Assembly: GCA_017455205.1 (NCBI GenBank)
Contig: JAFTBM010000021.1
Location: 1 to 50,989 of the forward strand
Source: Bacteroidales bacterium
GTDB lineage: Bacteria > Bacteroidota > Bacteroidia > Bacteroidales > P3
Direction: 5' to 3'
Length of the DNA: 50,989 bases
The notes under the pieces were generated by a model. It ran no database searches, was not told where the DNA came from, and saw only the letters and a program-made list of their open reading frames with translations. Both the position numbers and the translations under genes were made by a program. Of this stretch, positions 35,733 to 43,561 are shown one piece after another (within the stretch, counting starts at the first letter, position 1; each line of letters starts with the position of its first letter).

Positions 35733-37810
35733 AACGCATTGCATTCACCCTTGCCCTTCTTGCCATCATGCTTCCGCTCGTTGCCCAACCCCGCCCCACG
35801 GTGGCTGCTGGGCAACGCCCCACGGTGGCCGTAGTGCTTAGCGGCGGCGGTGCCAAAGGAGTGGCACACATCGCCGCCCTCCGCGCCATCGAAGAGGCTG
35901 GTATCCCCATCGACATCGTCTGCGGCACCAGTATGGGAAGCCTCATCGGTGCACTCTACTGCATCGGCTACTCCACCGACTTCCTCGACTCTCTCGTCCG
36001 TGCCCAGGACTGGGTCACCCTCCTCTCCGACCGCAGCCTTCCCACCGAACTCACACTCCACCAACGGCAGGAGCTGAACACCTACGTGGTCATCCGCAGC
36101 CTAAGCAACGAGCGCCCCGACCGTGGCGGCCTCATCCGCGGACGCAACCTCGACCGCCTCTTCCGCCAACTCTGCCACGCCTACCCCGACAGCATCTCCT
36201 TCGACAGCCTCCCCATACGCTACGCCTGTGTGGCCACCGACATTGTTACCAACAACGAAGTGGACTTCCACAGCGGCCACCTGACGACAGCCATGCGTGC
36301 CTCGATGGCCATCCCTGGGGTCTTCACCCCCGTGCGCCTCGGCGACAGCGTGCTGGTCGATGGTGGCCTGCGCAACAACTACCCCGCCGACATAGCCCGC
36401 AGCATGGGGGCAGACATCATCATCGGGGTAACGGTGCAGAACGAGATGCTCAAAGCCGACGAAATCCACACCGCAGCCGATGTCCTCAACCAAATCATCG
36501 ACCACGACACTCACCACAAATACACCAGCAACCTGGCCATAAGCAACCTTGTGATGAAGGTGGATGTCAGCGGCTACGGTGCTGGCAGCTTCACCGCCTC
36601 TGCCATCGACACCCTCCTACGCCGCGGGGCCGAAGAAGCCGCACGCCACCGCGACGACCTGCTGGCCATCAGCGCCCAAATCCGAGGAGCCACCCACTCC
36701 ATGCCCACCACCGACACCACCCCTACCCCTGCCCTCGCCTACCAGCCCTCCTCGGTCCTGCAGCCTGTCCACACCACTCCTGCACCTGCGAACTCCCCTG
36801 ACCAACTCACCCCCACAGGCCGCATCGCCACAAAACCCATCGCCAGCGTAGGCTTCCGCTTCGACTCCGAAGACCTCGGCACCCTCCTGCTCAACCTCAA
36901 GACTCCCCTCCGCCTCCCCCTACCCGCTGGTGCAGAAGCAACCCTCCGCTTCGGCCAACGCCTCGAAATCGGCGGACAGCTCATCTTTCTGCCCCGCTCA
37001 TTCACCAGTCCCACACTCGCCTACAACTACCGCCACCAAACCCTCGACATCTACACCCACGCCTCTCGCACCTACAACATCAAATACCACCAACACACCG
37101 CCGACTTCGCCCCCCTCAACTTCCGCTTCCGCAACTACACCATCGCTGCTGGCCTTCGCTGGGACTACTTCAACTACTCGGGCGGTCTGCTCGCCTCCGC
37201 ACCGCTCGCCTACTCACTCGATGATGACCACTACTTCACCTACCACCTCCGGGCCGACCTCAACACCGAAGACCAATGGTACTTCCCCACCACAGGCACA
37301 CGCATCCACATAGCCGCCGCCTACCACACCAACAACCTCGTTGCCCGCCGCGATGAGCCCGGCCTGCCCGACCTCGACTTCCACCTCCGACTCAACCTCT
37401 CGCCCCTACCACGGCTCACGCTCCAGCCAATGTTCTACGGGCGCTTGCTTCCCGCCGACCACATCCCCCTCGCCTACAGCAACACCGCTGGAGGCTACTG
37501 GTTCGGACACTTCACCGAGCACCAAATGCCCCTCGCTGGTGTAAGCAATCCCGAGCTGGTCGCATCCCGCTTCGCTGCCCTACAGCTCCAAGCACAAATC
37601 CGCATCCTCAACAACCACTACATCCTCCTCGCCGCCTCCACTGCCCTCCAAGCCGAACACATCACCCACCTACTCGACCACCAACCCCTCCTTGGCCTGC
37701 AACTCGGCTACAGCTACCTCACCCCCCTCGGTCCTATCGACCTCCGCCTCGGCAACAACACACTCACCTTCAGCCCCACCCTGTTTCTCAACCTCGGCCA
37801 TCAGTTCTGA
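35729..37810 (+). CDS. Patatin-like phospholipase with C-terminal beta-barrel
   Basis: 693 residues. Signal peptide MKRIAFTLALLAIMLPLVAQ. Patatin domain about 33-300: VVLSGGGAKGVAHIAALRAI (oxyanion loop GGGAKG 39-44), nucleophile elbow GTSMG with S68, and the dyad Asp in VDGGLRNNYP (D211). A Pro/Thr-rich linker (about 325-365) leads to a POTRA-less Omp85-like barrel with repeated amphipathic strands (GLRWDYFNYSGGLL; HLRLNLSPLPRL) ending in LFLNLGHQF, with terminal Phe as in outer-membrane proteins. Layout resembles type Vd/PlpD-type patatin autotransporters. Catalytic residues intact; target lipids unknown. Confidence 0.93.
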   Translation: MKRIAFTLALLAIMLPLVAQPRPTVAAGQRPTVAVVLSGGGAKGVAHIAALRAIEEAGIPIDIVCGTSMGSLIGALYCIGYSTDFLDSLVRAQDWVTLLSDRSLPTELTLHQRQELNTYVVIRSLSNERPDRGGLIRGRNLDRLFRQLCHAYPDSISFDSLPIRYACVATDIVTNNEVDFHSGHLTTAMRASMAIPGVFTPVRLGDSVLVDGGLRNNYPADIARSMGADIIIGVTVQNEMLKADEIHTAADVLNQIIDHDTHHKYTSNLAISNLVMKVDVSGYGAGSFTASAIDTLLRRGAEEAARHRDDLLAISAQIRGATHSMPTTDTTPTPALAYQPSSVLQPVHTTPAPANSPDQLTPTGRIATKPIASVGFRFDSEDLGTLLLNLKTPLRLPLPAGAEATLRFGQRLEIGGQLIFLPRSFTSPTLAYNYRHQTLDIYTHASRTYNIKYHQHTADFAPLNFRFRNYTIAAGLRWDYFNYSGGLLASAPLAYSLDDDHYFTYHLRADLNTEDQWYFPTTGTRIHIAAAYHTNNLVARRDEPGLPDLDFHLRLNLSPLPRLTLQPMFYGRLLPADHIPLAYSNTAGGYWFGHFTEHQMPLAGVSNPELVASRFAALQLQAQIRILNNHYILLAASTALQAEHITHLLDHQPLLGLQLGYSYLTPLGPIDLRLGNNTLTFSPTLFLNLGHQF

Positions 37811-37813
37811 CCC

Positions 37814-39001
37814 ATGAGCATCAGCATACGCCACAGCCAAGCCGCCGACCTCGACCTCCTGCTCCAAATGTTCGACCACTCGCGCCAACTGATGCGTCAA
37901 AGTGGCAACCTCGTGCAATGGCAAGGCTACCCTTCGCCTGCCGACCTCCTTGCCGACATCAACGCCCACACCTCTCTCGTGCTCACCCAGAAAGGCCATC
38001 CCATCGCCACCCTCGCCCTCGTGCCAGGTGCTGACCCACACTATCAGCACATTGACAACGGCCAATGGCTTGACCCCGACACCCCTTACGCCACACTCCA
38101 CCGCCTCGCCAAGCTCCCTCAAGCCGACGGCCTGCACCCCGCCCACCGCCTCATCGCCTTCGCCCAATCGCAATTCAGCCACCTTCGGCTCGACACACAT
38201 CCCACCAACGCCGCACTGCAGCATATCGCCCTGCAGCACCACTTCGCACCCTGCGGCATAGTCCACATGGACGACCACACACCTCGCATAGCCTACGAAT
38301 GGCACCGCTGGGAAGAAATCCCAACCACCCTCCACCACCACATCGACCGCCATATCCTCCCCCACTACGACCACTTCGACCCTGCCCACCGCCGCGACCA
38401 CGCCCTGCGCGTCATCGCCCGCAGCATGCTCCTCCGCCGCCTGCTCGCCACCACCACCCCCGAGGCTCTCCTCGGCTCTCCCGCCTGCCTCTACATCGCT
38501 GCCGCCTGCCACGACATCGGCCTCCACCGCGGGCGCGACCTCCACCACACCGCCTCCGCACAATTCATCCTCCACCATGCACCATTTCGTCAGTGGCTCT
38601 CCTCCGACGAAATCATCCTCGCCGCCGAGGCTGCCGAAGACCACCGCGCCTCCGCCGCACAGCCTCCACGCTCGATCGTCGGACGCATCCTCGCCGAAGC
38701 CGACCGCGATATTCACCCCACACGCATCATCCGCCGCACCATCGCCTACAGCCTCCACCACTACCCCACACTCGACCGTCAAGGCCACTTCCTCCGCACC
38801 CTCCAGCACCTCCAAGAAAAATACTCCCCCTCGGGCTACCTACACCTCCTTCTCCCCCAATCGCCCAACGCACAACCCCTCGCCGACCTCCAAGCACTCA
38901 TCGCCGACCCGCCCCGCCTCCAAAACCTCTTCGACCAGCTCTTCCTCCAACTCACCACATCATCCGCCCCTCTACCGAAATCACACCTCCAGGACACCTA
39001 A
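37814..39001 (+). CDS. GNAT acetyltransferase-HD phosphohydrolase fusion protein
   Basis: 395 residues in two parts. Residues 1-162 fit a Bacteroidota GNAT N-acetyltransferase: MSISIRHSQAADLDLLLQMF, NGQWLDPDTPYATLHRLAKL, LRLDTHPTNAALQHIALQHH, GIVHMDDHTPRIAYEW. Residues about 175-330 fit an HD-domain phosphohydrolase: H192 with RRDHALRV, CHDIGLHRG (H233, D234), H244/H245, EDHR near 275-278, EADRDIHPTR near 295-304. GNAT relatives of this sort are usually standalone, so the fusion is uncommon. Function is unknown; a metal-dependent phosphohydrolase (e.g. nucleotide) combined with acetylation is inferred. Last gene of the operon, 3 bp after the patatin gene. Confidence 0.82.
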   Translation: MSISIRHSQAADLDLLLQMFDHSRQLMRQSGNLVQWQGYPSPADLLADINAHTSLVLTQKGHPIATLALVPGADPHYQHIDNGQWLDPDTPYATLHRLAKLPQADGLHPAHRLIAFAQSQFSHLRLDTHPTNAALQHIALQHHFAPCGIVHMDDHTPRIAYEWHRWEEIPTTLHHHIDRHILPHYDHFDPAHRRDHALRVIARSMLLRRLLATTTPEALLGSPACLYIAAACHDIGLHRGRDLHHTASAQFILHHAPFRQWLSSDEIILAAEAAEDHRASAAQPPRSIVGRILAEADRDIHPTRIIRRTIAYSLHHYPTLDRQGHFLRTLQHLQEKYSPSGYLHLLLPQSPNAQPLADLQALIADPPRLQNLFDQLFLQLTTSSAPLPKSHLQDT

Positions 39002-39003
39002 CC

Positions 39004-39453
39004 TCACACTCTATAAGGCGGCAACTGATCCAACTGCCGAAGCCTTCGGCTTTCATAGTCAATCTCCACCACCACCTGCTGCACACCATTGGTCAGCAGC
39101 AGCAGTGGCACACGAAGCACAGTATTGTAGCGGCAAGCTTGGTCGCATACCTTCTGGGTAATAGCCACATCTGGCCGCTTACATTCCACAATAATATAGG
39201 GATGCCCCCGCCTATCACACACCACAATATCGCATCGGCGCGACATTCCGTTGAGGCTAATAGCCGCCTCCACCTGCATCAATTCGTAGGGATAACCCAG
39301 TGCATGGTGAAGCAGCAGAAGCGTCTGCTGCCGAACCCGCTCCTCGGGCGTCATCGCCACCCAGCGACGACGCACAGGGTCAAGCACCTCCGTGCCTCCA
39401 TCAGCACACGCCCGCAATGTGAGGGAAGGGTGCATATCGGTATCACTATCCAT
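39004..39453 (-). CDS. Type I restriction enzyme R N-terminal-domain protein (solitary)
   Basis: 149 residues that match the HsdR_N_2 (type I R N-terminal) domain: RRRWVAMTPEERVRQQTLLL, VEAAISLNGMSRRCDIVVCD, PYIIVECKRPDVAITQKV (PD-(D/E)xK-like Asp ... ECK), ACRYNTVLRVPLLLLTNG. Stand-alone copies of about 150 residues are common in Bacteroidales and are not restriction enzymes by themselves. Start at 39453 (MDSDTD) chosen by the promoter at 39474-39504; the frame is open upstream to the minisatellite. An alternative is the Met at 39435. Converges with the operon end (2-bp gap). Confidence 0.9.
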   Translation of the reverse strand: MDSDTDMHPSLTLRACADGGTEVLDPVRRRWVAMTPEERVRQQTLLLLHHALGYPYELMQVEAAISLNGMSRRCDIVVCDRRGHPYIIVECKRPDVAITQKVCDQACRYNTVLRVPLLLLTNGVQQVVVEIDYESRRLRQLDQLPPYRV

Positions 39454-39473
39454 ACAGTCCAAACTAAACAATG

Positions 39474-39504
39474 CAAAGATAAGCAAAATCCTCAATATGG
39501 CAAG
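39474..39504 (-). promoter_or_regulatory. Promoter of the solitary HsdR-N protein
   Basis: Minus strand CTTG at 39504-39501 (one off TTTG), 19 bp, then TATCTTTG at 39481-39474, 20 bases before the ATG at 39453. Confidence 0.65.
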
Positions 39505-39652
39505 CGGAGATATTGCAAACAAATGTGCCACAAACCAATAGTGTCCACCATATTTCTCCTCAAAAAGCCCCTCTTTCGTCGAACAGCAAGCGAAAAAAGA
39601 CGGCACAAGAGAGCGCCAAACGAAGGGTAGGGACTTACGCCGTGTTTCCACC

Positions 39653-39807
39653 GTGCATAGTCCGTGTTTGGTCCGTGTTTGGTCCGTATCGAGTCGGAGG
39701 TGACACGGAGATGACACGGAGATGACACGGAGATGACACGGAGATGACACGGAGATGACACGGACCAAGTCCTAATTGAGAATTGAAAATTGAGAATTGA
39801 AAATTCT
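39653..39807. repeat. Composite minisatellite, copy 4 (TGACACGGAGA type)
   Basis: GTCCGTGTTTG units, the motif CGGAGG, then six TGACACGGAGA 11-mers, CCAAGT, then ATTGARA heptamers. Same order as copy 5 (45511, inverted). Lies in the divergent space between the HsdR-N gene and rplM, with the ATTGARA end toward rplM. 39505-39652 and 39808-39958 hold no gene. Confidence 0.88.
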
Positions 39808-39958
39808 ACCGCCACAAGAAAGCACTCTTTCCCACAGCGAGATTTCTAATACAGCATTTTGGACTCAAAATCCACAAACAGCCAGTTCCCCGCCACGCAA
39901 GCCGTACCCCACACCTCGGGCCATCGGAAAAGAATAATTGCAGAAAAACAGAAATAAA

Positions 39959-39989
39959 TTTGCGCATTCAAAAAAAGTTCGTAACTTTG
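39959..39989 (+). promoter_or_regulatory. Promoter of rplM-rpsI-rpsB-tsf
   Basis: TTTG at 39959-39962, exactly 19 bp, then TAACTTTG at 39982-39989: full Bacteroidota consensus, 165 bp before the rplM ATG. Confidence 0.88.
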
Positions 39990-39996
39990 CAATTCC

Positions 39997-40154
39997 CAAA
40001 CAGATGCATCGGCACTTGATTTTTACCCGTTCAAAGTGCTGAACATCAGGTTAGTTAGGCACGTCTCCTCATATCCGTCTAAAGGGGAAAAAGGCTGGCT
40101 GACAGGGAGCAGAAAGAGAAAACGAAAGAAAAAACAGGTTAGTAAATTAAACAA
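39997..40154 (+). promoter_or_regulatory. Candidate ribosomal-protein leader of rplM
   Basis: A 5' UTR of about 158 bases with a hairpin: GCACTTGA at 40012-40019 pairs with TCAAAGTGC at 40031-40039 (one bulge). L13 operons in other bacteria carry autoregulatory leaders; this one is inferred from its position and the hairpin. No Shine-Dalgarno of note. Confidence 0.4.
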
Positions 40155-40610
40155 ATGAGCACGTTAAGTTACAAAACCGTATCGGCCAACAAGCAGACCG
40201 TTCAGAAAGAATGGGTACTGATTGATGCAGAAGGCCAGACCGTAGGTCGCTTGGCTACCCGCGTGGCCAACATCCTGCGCGGCAAGACCAAACCATGCTA
40301 CACGCCCCATGTGGACTGTGGCGACAATGTCATCATCATCAATGCTGAAAAGGTAGTCTTCTCTGGTAAGAAAGAGACCGACAAGATCTATCAGCACTAC
40401 ACGGGCTACCCTGGAGGCCAGCGCGAGACCACGCCTGCCAAAGTGCGTGCCACCTTTCCCGAGCGCATCCTTGAGCATGCCATTCGCGGTATGCTCCCCA
40501 AGAACCGCCTCGGCGCCGCCCTCTACCGCAACCTGCACATCTATGCCGGAAGCGAGCACCCCCATCAGGGTCAGAACCCCAAAGTGATTAATATTAATGA
40601 TGTAAGGTAA
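40155..40610 (+). CDS. rplM: 50S ribosomal protein L13
   Basis: Large-subunit protein that binds 23S rRNA early in assembly. 151 residues: KEWVLIDAEGQTVGRLATRV, GDNVIIINAEKVVFSGKKET, YQHYTGYPGGQRETTP, ERILEHAIRGMLPKNRLG and the family ending YAGSEHPHQGQNP. Length normal (about 142-151). First gene of the rplM-rpsI pair, conserved in bacteria, 10 bp before rpsI. Confidence 0.98.
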   Translation: MSTLSYKTVSANKQTVQKEWVLIDAEGQTVGRLATRVANILRGKTKPCYTPHVDCGDNVIIINAEKVVFSGKKETDKIYQHYTGYPGGQRETTPAKVRATFPERILEHAIRGMLPKNRLGAALYRNLHIYAGSEHPHQGQNPKVININDVR

Positions 40611-40620
40611 CCATAAAAGT

Positions 40621-41010
40621 ATGGCAGAAGTTATCAATACCATCGGAAGAAGGAAGACCGCCGTGGCTCGCATCTACATGACTGCTGGCAATGGCGAAAT
40701 CAAAGTAAACGGACGCGACTACAAGGAGTATTTCCCCACCGGTCCGCTGCAGTACATCGTCGGACAGGCCTTTGCCGTGGCCAACGCCGAAGGCAAATGG
40801 GATGTCAAGGCCAACCTCGACGGTGGCGGAATCACTGGCCAAGCGCAAGCCCTGCGTATGGCCATCGCCCGCGCCTTGTGCGAGAACGACATTGAGGATC
40901 GTCCCGCTCTGAAAAAAGAGGGTTTCCTCACACGCGACCCCCGCATGGTGGAACGCAAGAAACCAGGCCGTCCCAAAGCACGCAAGCGCTTCCAGTTCAG
41001 CAAACGTTAA
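40621..41010 (+). CDS. rpsI: 30S ribosomal protein S9
   Basis: Small-subunit head protein; its C-terminal tail reaches the P site. 129 residues: INTIGRRKTAVARIYMTAGN, YFPTGPLQYIVGQAF, LDGGGITGQAQALRMAIARA and the basic ending MVERKKPGRPKARKRFQFSKR with the usual KR end. Partner of rplM. A 182-bp gap follows before rpsB. Confidence 0.98.
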   Translation: MAEVINTIGRRKTAVARIYMTAGNGEIKVNGRDYKEYFPTGPLQYIVGQAFAVANAEGKWDVKANLDGGGITGQAQALRMAIARALCENDIEDRPALKKEGFLTRDPRMVERKKPGRPKARKRFQFSKR

Positions 41011-41192
41011 ACGGGAAGACTGTTTAGTATCCAAACTGGCAGGCCGCGCCGCTGCGTTGCTACTCTGCGTCGCATAGAAAGGCCAGAAAACGCAGCCTCA
41101 TGGGCAGCCCGCTGGTTGCAAAACAACATCGGCTTGTGGGCATAGCACCCGCAAAGCCAATCAAGGAAAGTAAACAAAACAACAACAAAACA
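41011..41192 (+). other. Intergenic space rpsI-rpsB, possible leader
   Basis: 182 bases with no gene. GC-rich segments (CTGCGTTGCTACTCTGCG, AACGCAGCCTCATGGGC) can pair in part. Could be an rpsB regulatory leader; not proven by a clear conserved fold. Confidence 0.25.
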
Positions 41193-42050
41193 ATGAGCGA
41201 ACTCAAATTTGAAGAGCTGCTTGAAGCTGGATGCCACTTTGGCCACCTCAAGCGCAAATGGAATCCCAAAATGGCTCCCTACATCTTTAAGGAGCACAAC
41301 GGCGTACACGTCATCGACCTGCAGAAGACCATCGCCAAGGCCGAAGAAGCATCTGCAGCACTGAAGCAGATGGCTCGGTCGGGCAAGAAAATCCTCTTCG
41401 TAGCCACGAAAAAGCAGGCCAAGGAGGTCGTGGCCGAGATGGCCAAAAGCGTGGATATGCCTTTCGTTACCGAGCGCTGGCCGGGCGGTATGCTCACCAA
41501 CTTCCAGACCATCCGCAAGGCTGTGAAAAAGATGAACAGCCTCGACCAACTTATGCACGACAAGGACTTCAACAACATCTCCAAGCGCGAGCGCCTGCAA
41601 GTGCAGCGCGAACGGGCCAAGTTGGACAAGAACCTCGGCTCCATCGCCGACCTCAACCGTCTGCCCAGTGCCCTCTTCGTGGTGGACATCAACAAGGAAC
41701 ACATTGCCGTGGCCGAAGCCCGCAGGCTCAACATCCCCACTTTCGCCTTGGTAGACACCAATACTAATCCCGAGCTTATCGACTTCCCCATCCCCGCCAA
41801 CGACGATGCCTCGAAATCTATCGCAGCCATCCTCAAATACGTTGTGGAAGCTATCCGCGAAGGCTTGAATGAGCGCATGCTCGACAAGGACGCCCAAGCT
41901 GCCGAGGCCGAGGATAACGACCAAATGGCCGACGGCGAGGTCGCACCCGTGGAGAAGAAGACTCGCCCACGCCGCCAGCGCGTAGCCGCTCCGAAAGCCG
42001 AAGAGCCGAAGAGCGAACCCAAAGCCGAAGAAGCTCCCAAAGCTGAATAG
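41193..42050 (+). CDS. rpsB: 30S ribosomal protein S2
   Basis: Small-subunit protein, last to join the 30S. 285 residues: MSELKFEELLEAGCHFGHLK, RKWNPKMAPYIFKEHNGVHV, MLTNFQTIRKAVKKMNSL, LPSALFVVDINKEHIAVAEA, LVDTNTNPELIDFPIPANDD. The C-terminal about 45 residues are a Lys/Glu/Ala-rich tail (PKAEEPKSEPKAEE) typical of Bacteroidota S2. The frame is open upstream to 41100, but MSELKFEEL is the family start. Next to tsf as in most bacteria. Confidence 0.97.
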   Translation: MSELKFEELLEAGCHFGHLKRKWNPKMAPYIFKEHNGVHVIDLQKTIAKAEEASAALKQMARSGKKILFVATKKQAKEVVAEMAKSVDMPFVTERWPGGMLTNFQTIRKAVKKMNSLDQLMHDKDFNNISKRERLQVQRERAKLDKNLGSIADLNRLPSALFVVDINKEHIAVAEARRLNIPTFALVDTNTNPELIDFPIPANDDASKSIAAILKYVVEAIREGLNERMLDKDAQAAEAEDNDQMADGEVAPVEKKTRPRRQRVAAPKAEEPKSEPKAEEAPKAE

Positions 42051-42174
42051 GCAATAGCTGTGGTCGGCAAGCACGAGCGACAGGGCAAGCAGATGCCTAC
42101 CTCGCCACTGGTTGCTGACCACTGCCAGTTAATAAACACATCCAACAAACCAAAGAAAGAAAGGAAATTGAAAT

Positions 42175-43161
42175 ATGGCAATTACCGCTGCACAAGTAAA
42201 CGAACTCCGTAAGCTCACTGGCGTGGGCATGATGGACTGCAAGAAAGCCCTCGTCGAGACTGACGGCGACATGCAGAAAGCCATCGAACTGCTCCGCCAG
42301 AAAGGACAGAAAATGGCCGCCAAACGTGCCGACCGCGACGCTAACGAAGGCTGCGTGCTGGCCAAGACCATGGGCAACTACGGCGCAATGATTATGGTCA
42401 GCTGCGAGACCGACTTCGTGGCCACCAATGCTGGCTTCGTGGACTTCGCCACCAGCATCCTCGATACCGCCATGCAGAACCACATCACCACCAAAGAAGA
42501 GGTGCTCAACATGGATCTCAATGGTGCGAAAGTGAGCGATGCTATCACCGACCAAGTGGCCAAAATCGGCGAGAAGATTGAACTCGCCCACTTCGAGGCT
42601 ATGGAAGCCGAGAAGGTCTACGCCTACGTGCACCCTGGCAACCGCATGGCATCCATCGTGGGTCTCAACAAAGCTGGTTTCGACCAGGTGGGACACGACA
42701 TCGCCATGCAGGTAGTCGCCATGCGCCCCGTAGCCCTCGATGCTGAAAGCGTACCGCAAGAGGTGAAGGATGCCGAGCTGCGTGTGGCTGTGGAGAAAAC
42801 CAAGGAGGAACTCATCGGTAAGGCCGTTGAAGCCGCCCTCAAGAAAGCTGGCATCAACCCCGCCCACGTGGACAGCGAGGAGCACATGGCATCCAATATG
42901 GGCAAAGGCTGGATCACCGAAGAGCAGGTCAACCAAGCTCGCGAGATTAAGGAGAAAGTGGCTGCCGACAAAGCCGCCACGCTCAACGAAGCCCAAATCA
43001 ACCAAATCGCCAACGGTCGCCTCAACAAGTATTTCCAGGAGAACACCCTCATGGAGCAGGAATACATTATGGAAGCCAAAGTGAAGGTAAAGGACTTCAT
43101 TGCCAAAGCCGACAAAGAGCTCCGCTGCACAGGCTTCCGCCGCCTTGAGCTCGGTGCTTAA
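42175..43161 (+). CDS. tsf: Elongation factor Ts
   Basis: Guanine nucleotide exchange factor for EF-Tu. 328 residues: MAITAAQVNELRKLTGVGMM with DCKKALVETDGDMQKAIELL (UBA-like N-domain), the core TDFVATNAGFVDFA, and two subdomains (KVYAYVHPGNRMASIVGL; DIAMQVVAMRPVAL). C-terminal RLNKYFQENTLMEQEYI matches. Length slightly above E. coli (283) as usual in Bacteroidota. Followed by a terminator. Confidence 0.97.
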   Translation: MAITAAQVNELRKLTGVGMMDCKKALVETDGDMQKAIELLRQKGQKMAAKRADRDANEGCVLAKTMGNYGAMIMVSCETDFVATNAGFVDFATSILDTAMQNHITTKEEVLNMDLNGAKVSDAITDQVAKIGEKIELAHFEAMEAEKVYAYVHPGNRMASIVGLNKAGFDQVGHDIAMQVVAMRPVALDAESVPQEVKDAELRVAVEKTKEELIGKAVEAALKKAGINPAHVDSEEHMASNMGKGWITEEQVNQAREIKEKVAADKAATLNEAQINQIANGRLNKYFQENTLMEQEYIMEAKVKVKDFIAKADKELRCTGFRRLELGA

Positions 43162-43185
43162 CGTGCATAGCAACCAATCCGAAAC

Positions 43186-43218
43186 AAAAGCAGCCGCCAC
43201 GGTGGCTGCTTTTATTTT
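43186..43218 (+). terminator. Terminator of the rplM-tsf operon
   Basis: Perfect 10-bp stem AAAAGCAGCC (43186-43195) with GGCTGCTTTT (43204-43213), loop GCCACGGT, followed by ATTTT. It lies 24 bp after the tsf stop. Confidence 0.9.
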
Positions 43219-43316
43219 GCACTAACAATACACATCAATAAAAAGAGAAAATAGCAACCCACCGCGACCAGTGGTCAAATTGTCTTCTTCTAATCACATC
43301 CTCACGCTCCCGTGTG

Positions 43317-43393
43317 CTATGCCACACGCTAATCCACCTACTCGACAATCACCTCCTCACGAGCCTGGGCACTATGCCACACGCTAATCCACC
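43317..43393. repeat. Two direct copies of a 22-bp sequence
   Basis: CTATGCCACACGCTAATCC plus ACC occurs at 43317-43338 and again at 43372-43393, 55 bp apart; the second copy overlaps the 3' end of the small lipoprotein gene. It looks like a local tail duplication. The rest of 43219-43383 holds no gene. Confidence 0.75.
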
Positions 43394-43506
43394 ACCTCGG
43401 CCATGCTGATTGAGCCGCGATAAGCTGGGCAGGTCTGGTGCGCACAACTGGCGATGGCCACAGCCACAACTACCGCCGCTGCAATGATGAATGCTTTCTT
43501 TTTCAT
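43384..43506 (-). CDS. Very small lipoprotein, 40 aa
   Basis: MKKKAFIIAAAVVVAVAIAS followed by CAHQTCPAYRGSISMAEVVD. A type II signal peptide with lipobox AIASC (Cys21) and a 20-residue mature part holding a TCPAY motif. Short lipoproteins with a CPAY-like core are seen in Bacteroidales. Upstream in-frame ATG at 43572 would overlap the ftcD end and is less likely. 55 bp after ftcD on the same strand. Function unknown. Confidence 0.6.
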   Translation of the reverse strand: MKKKAFIIAAAVVVAVAIASCAHQTCPAYRGSISMAEVVD

Positions 43507-43561
43507 CGTTATTCTATCTTTTGTTTGTTGTTGACTTGCGTTGAGATGGCTTCCCCACCAC

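Noticed and set aside
38299-39630. Pro/Arg-rich 443-residue frame
   Set aside because: Alternate-frame shadow of the GNAT-HD gene with extreme composition, crossing its stop.
39454-39768. N-terminal extension of the HsdR-N protein with repeated VISVSSPCHLR
   Set aside because: It translates the TGACACGGAGA minisatellite, and a promoter at 39474-39504 lies inside it.
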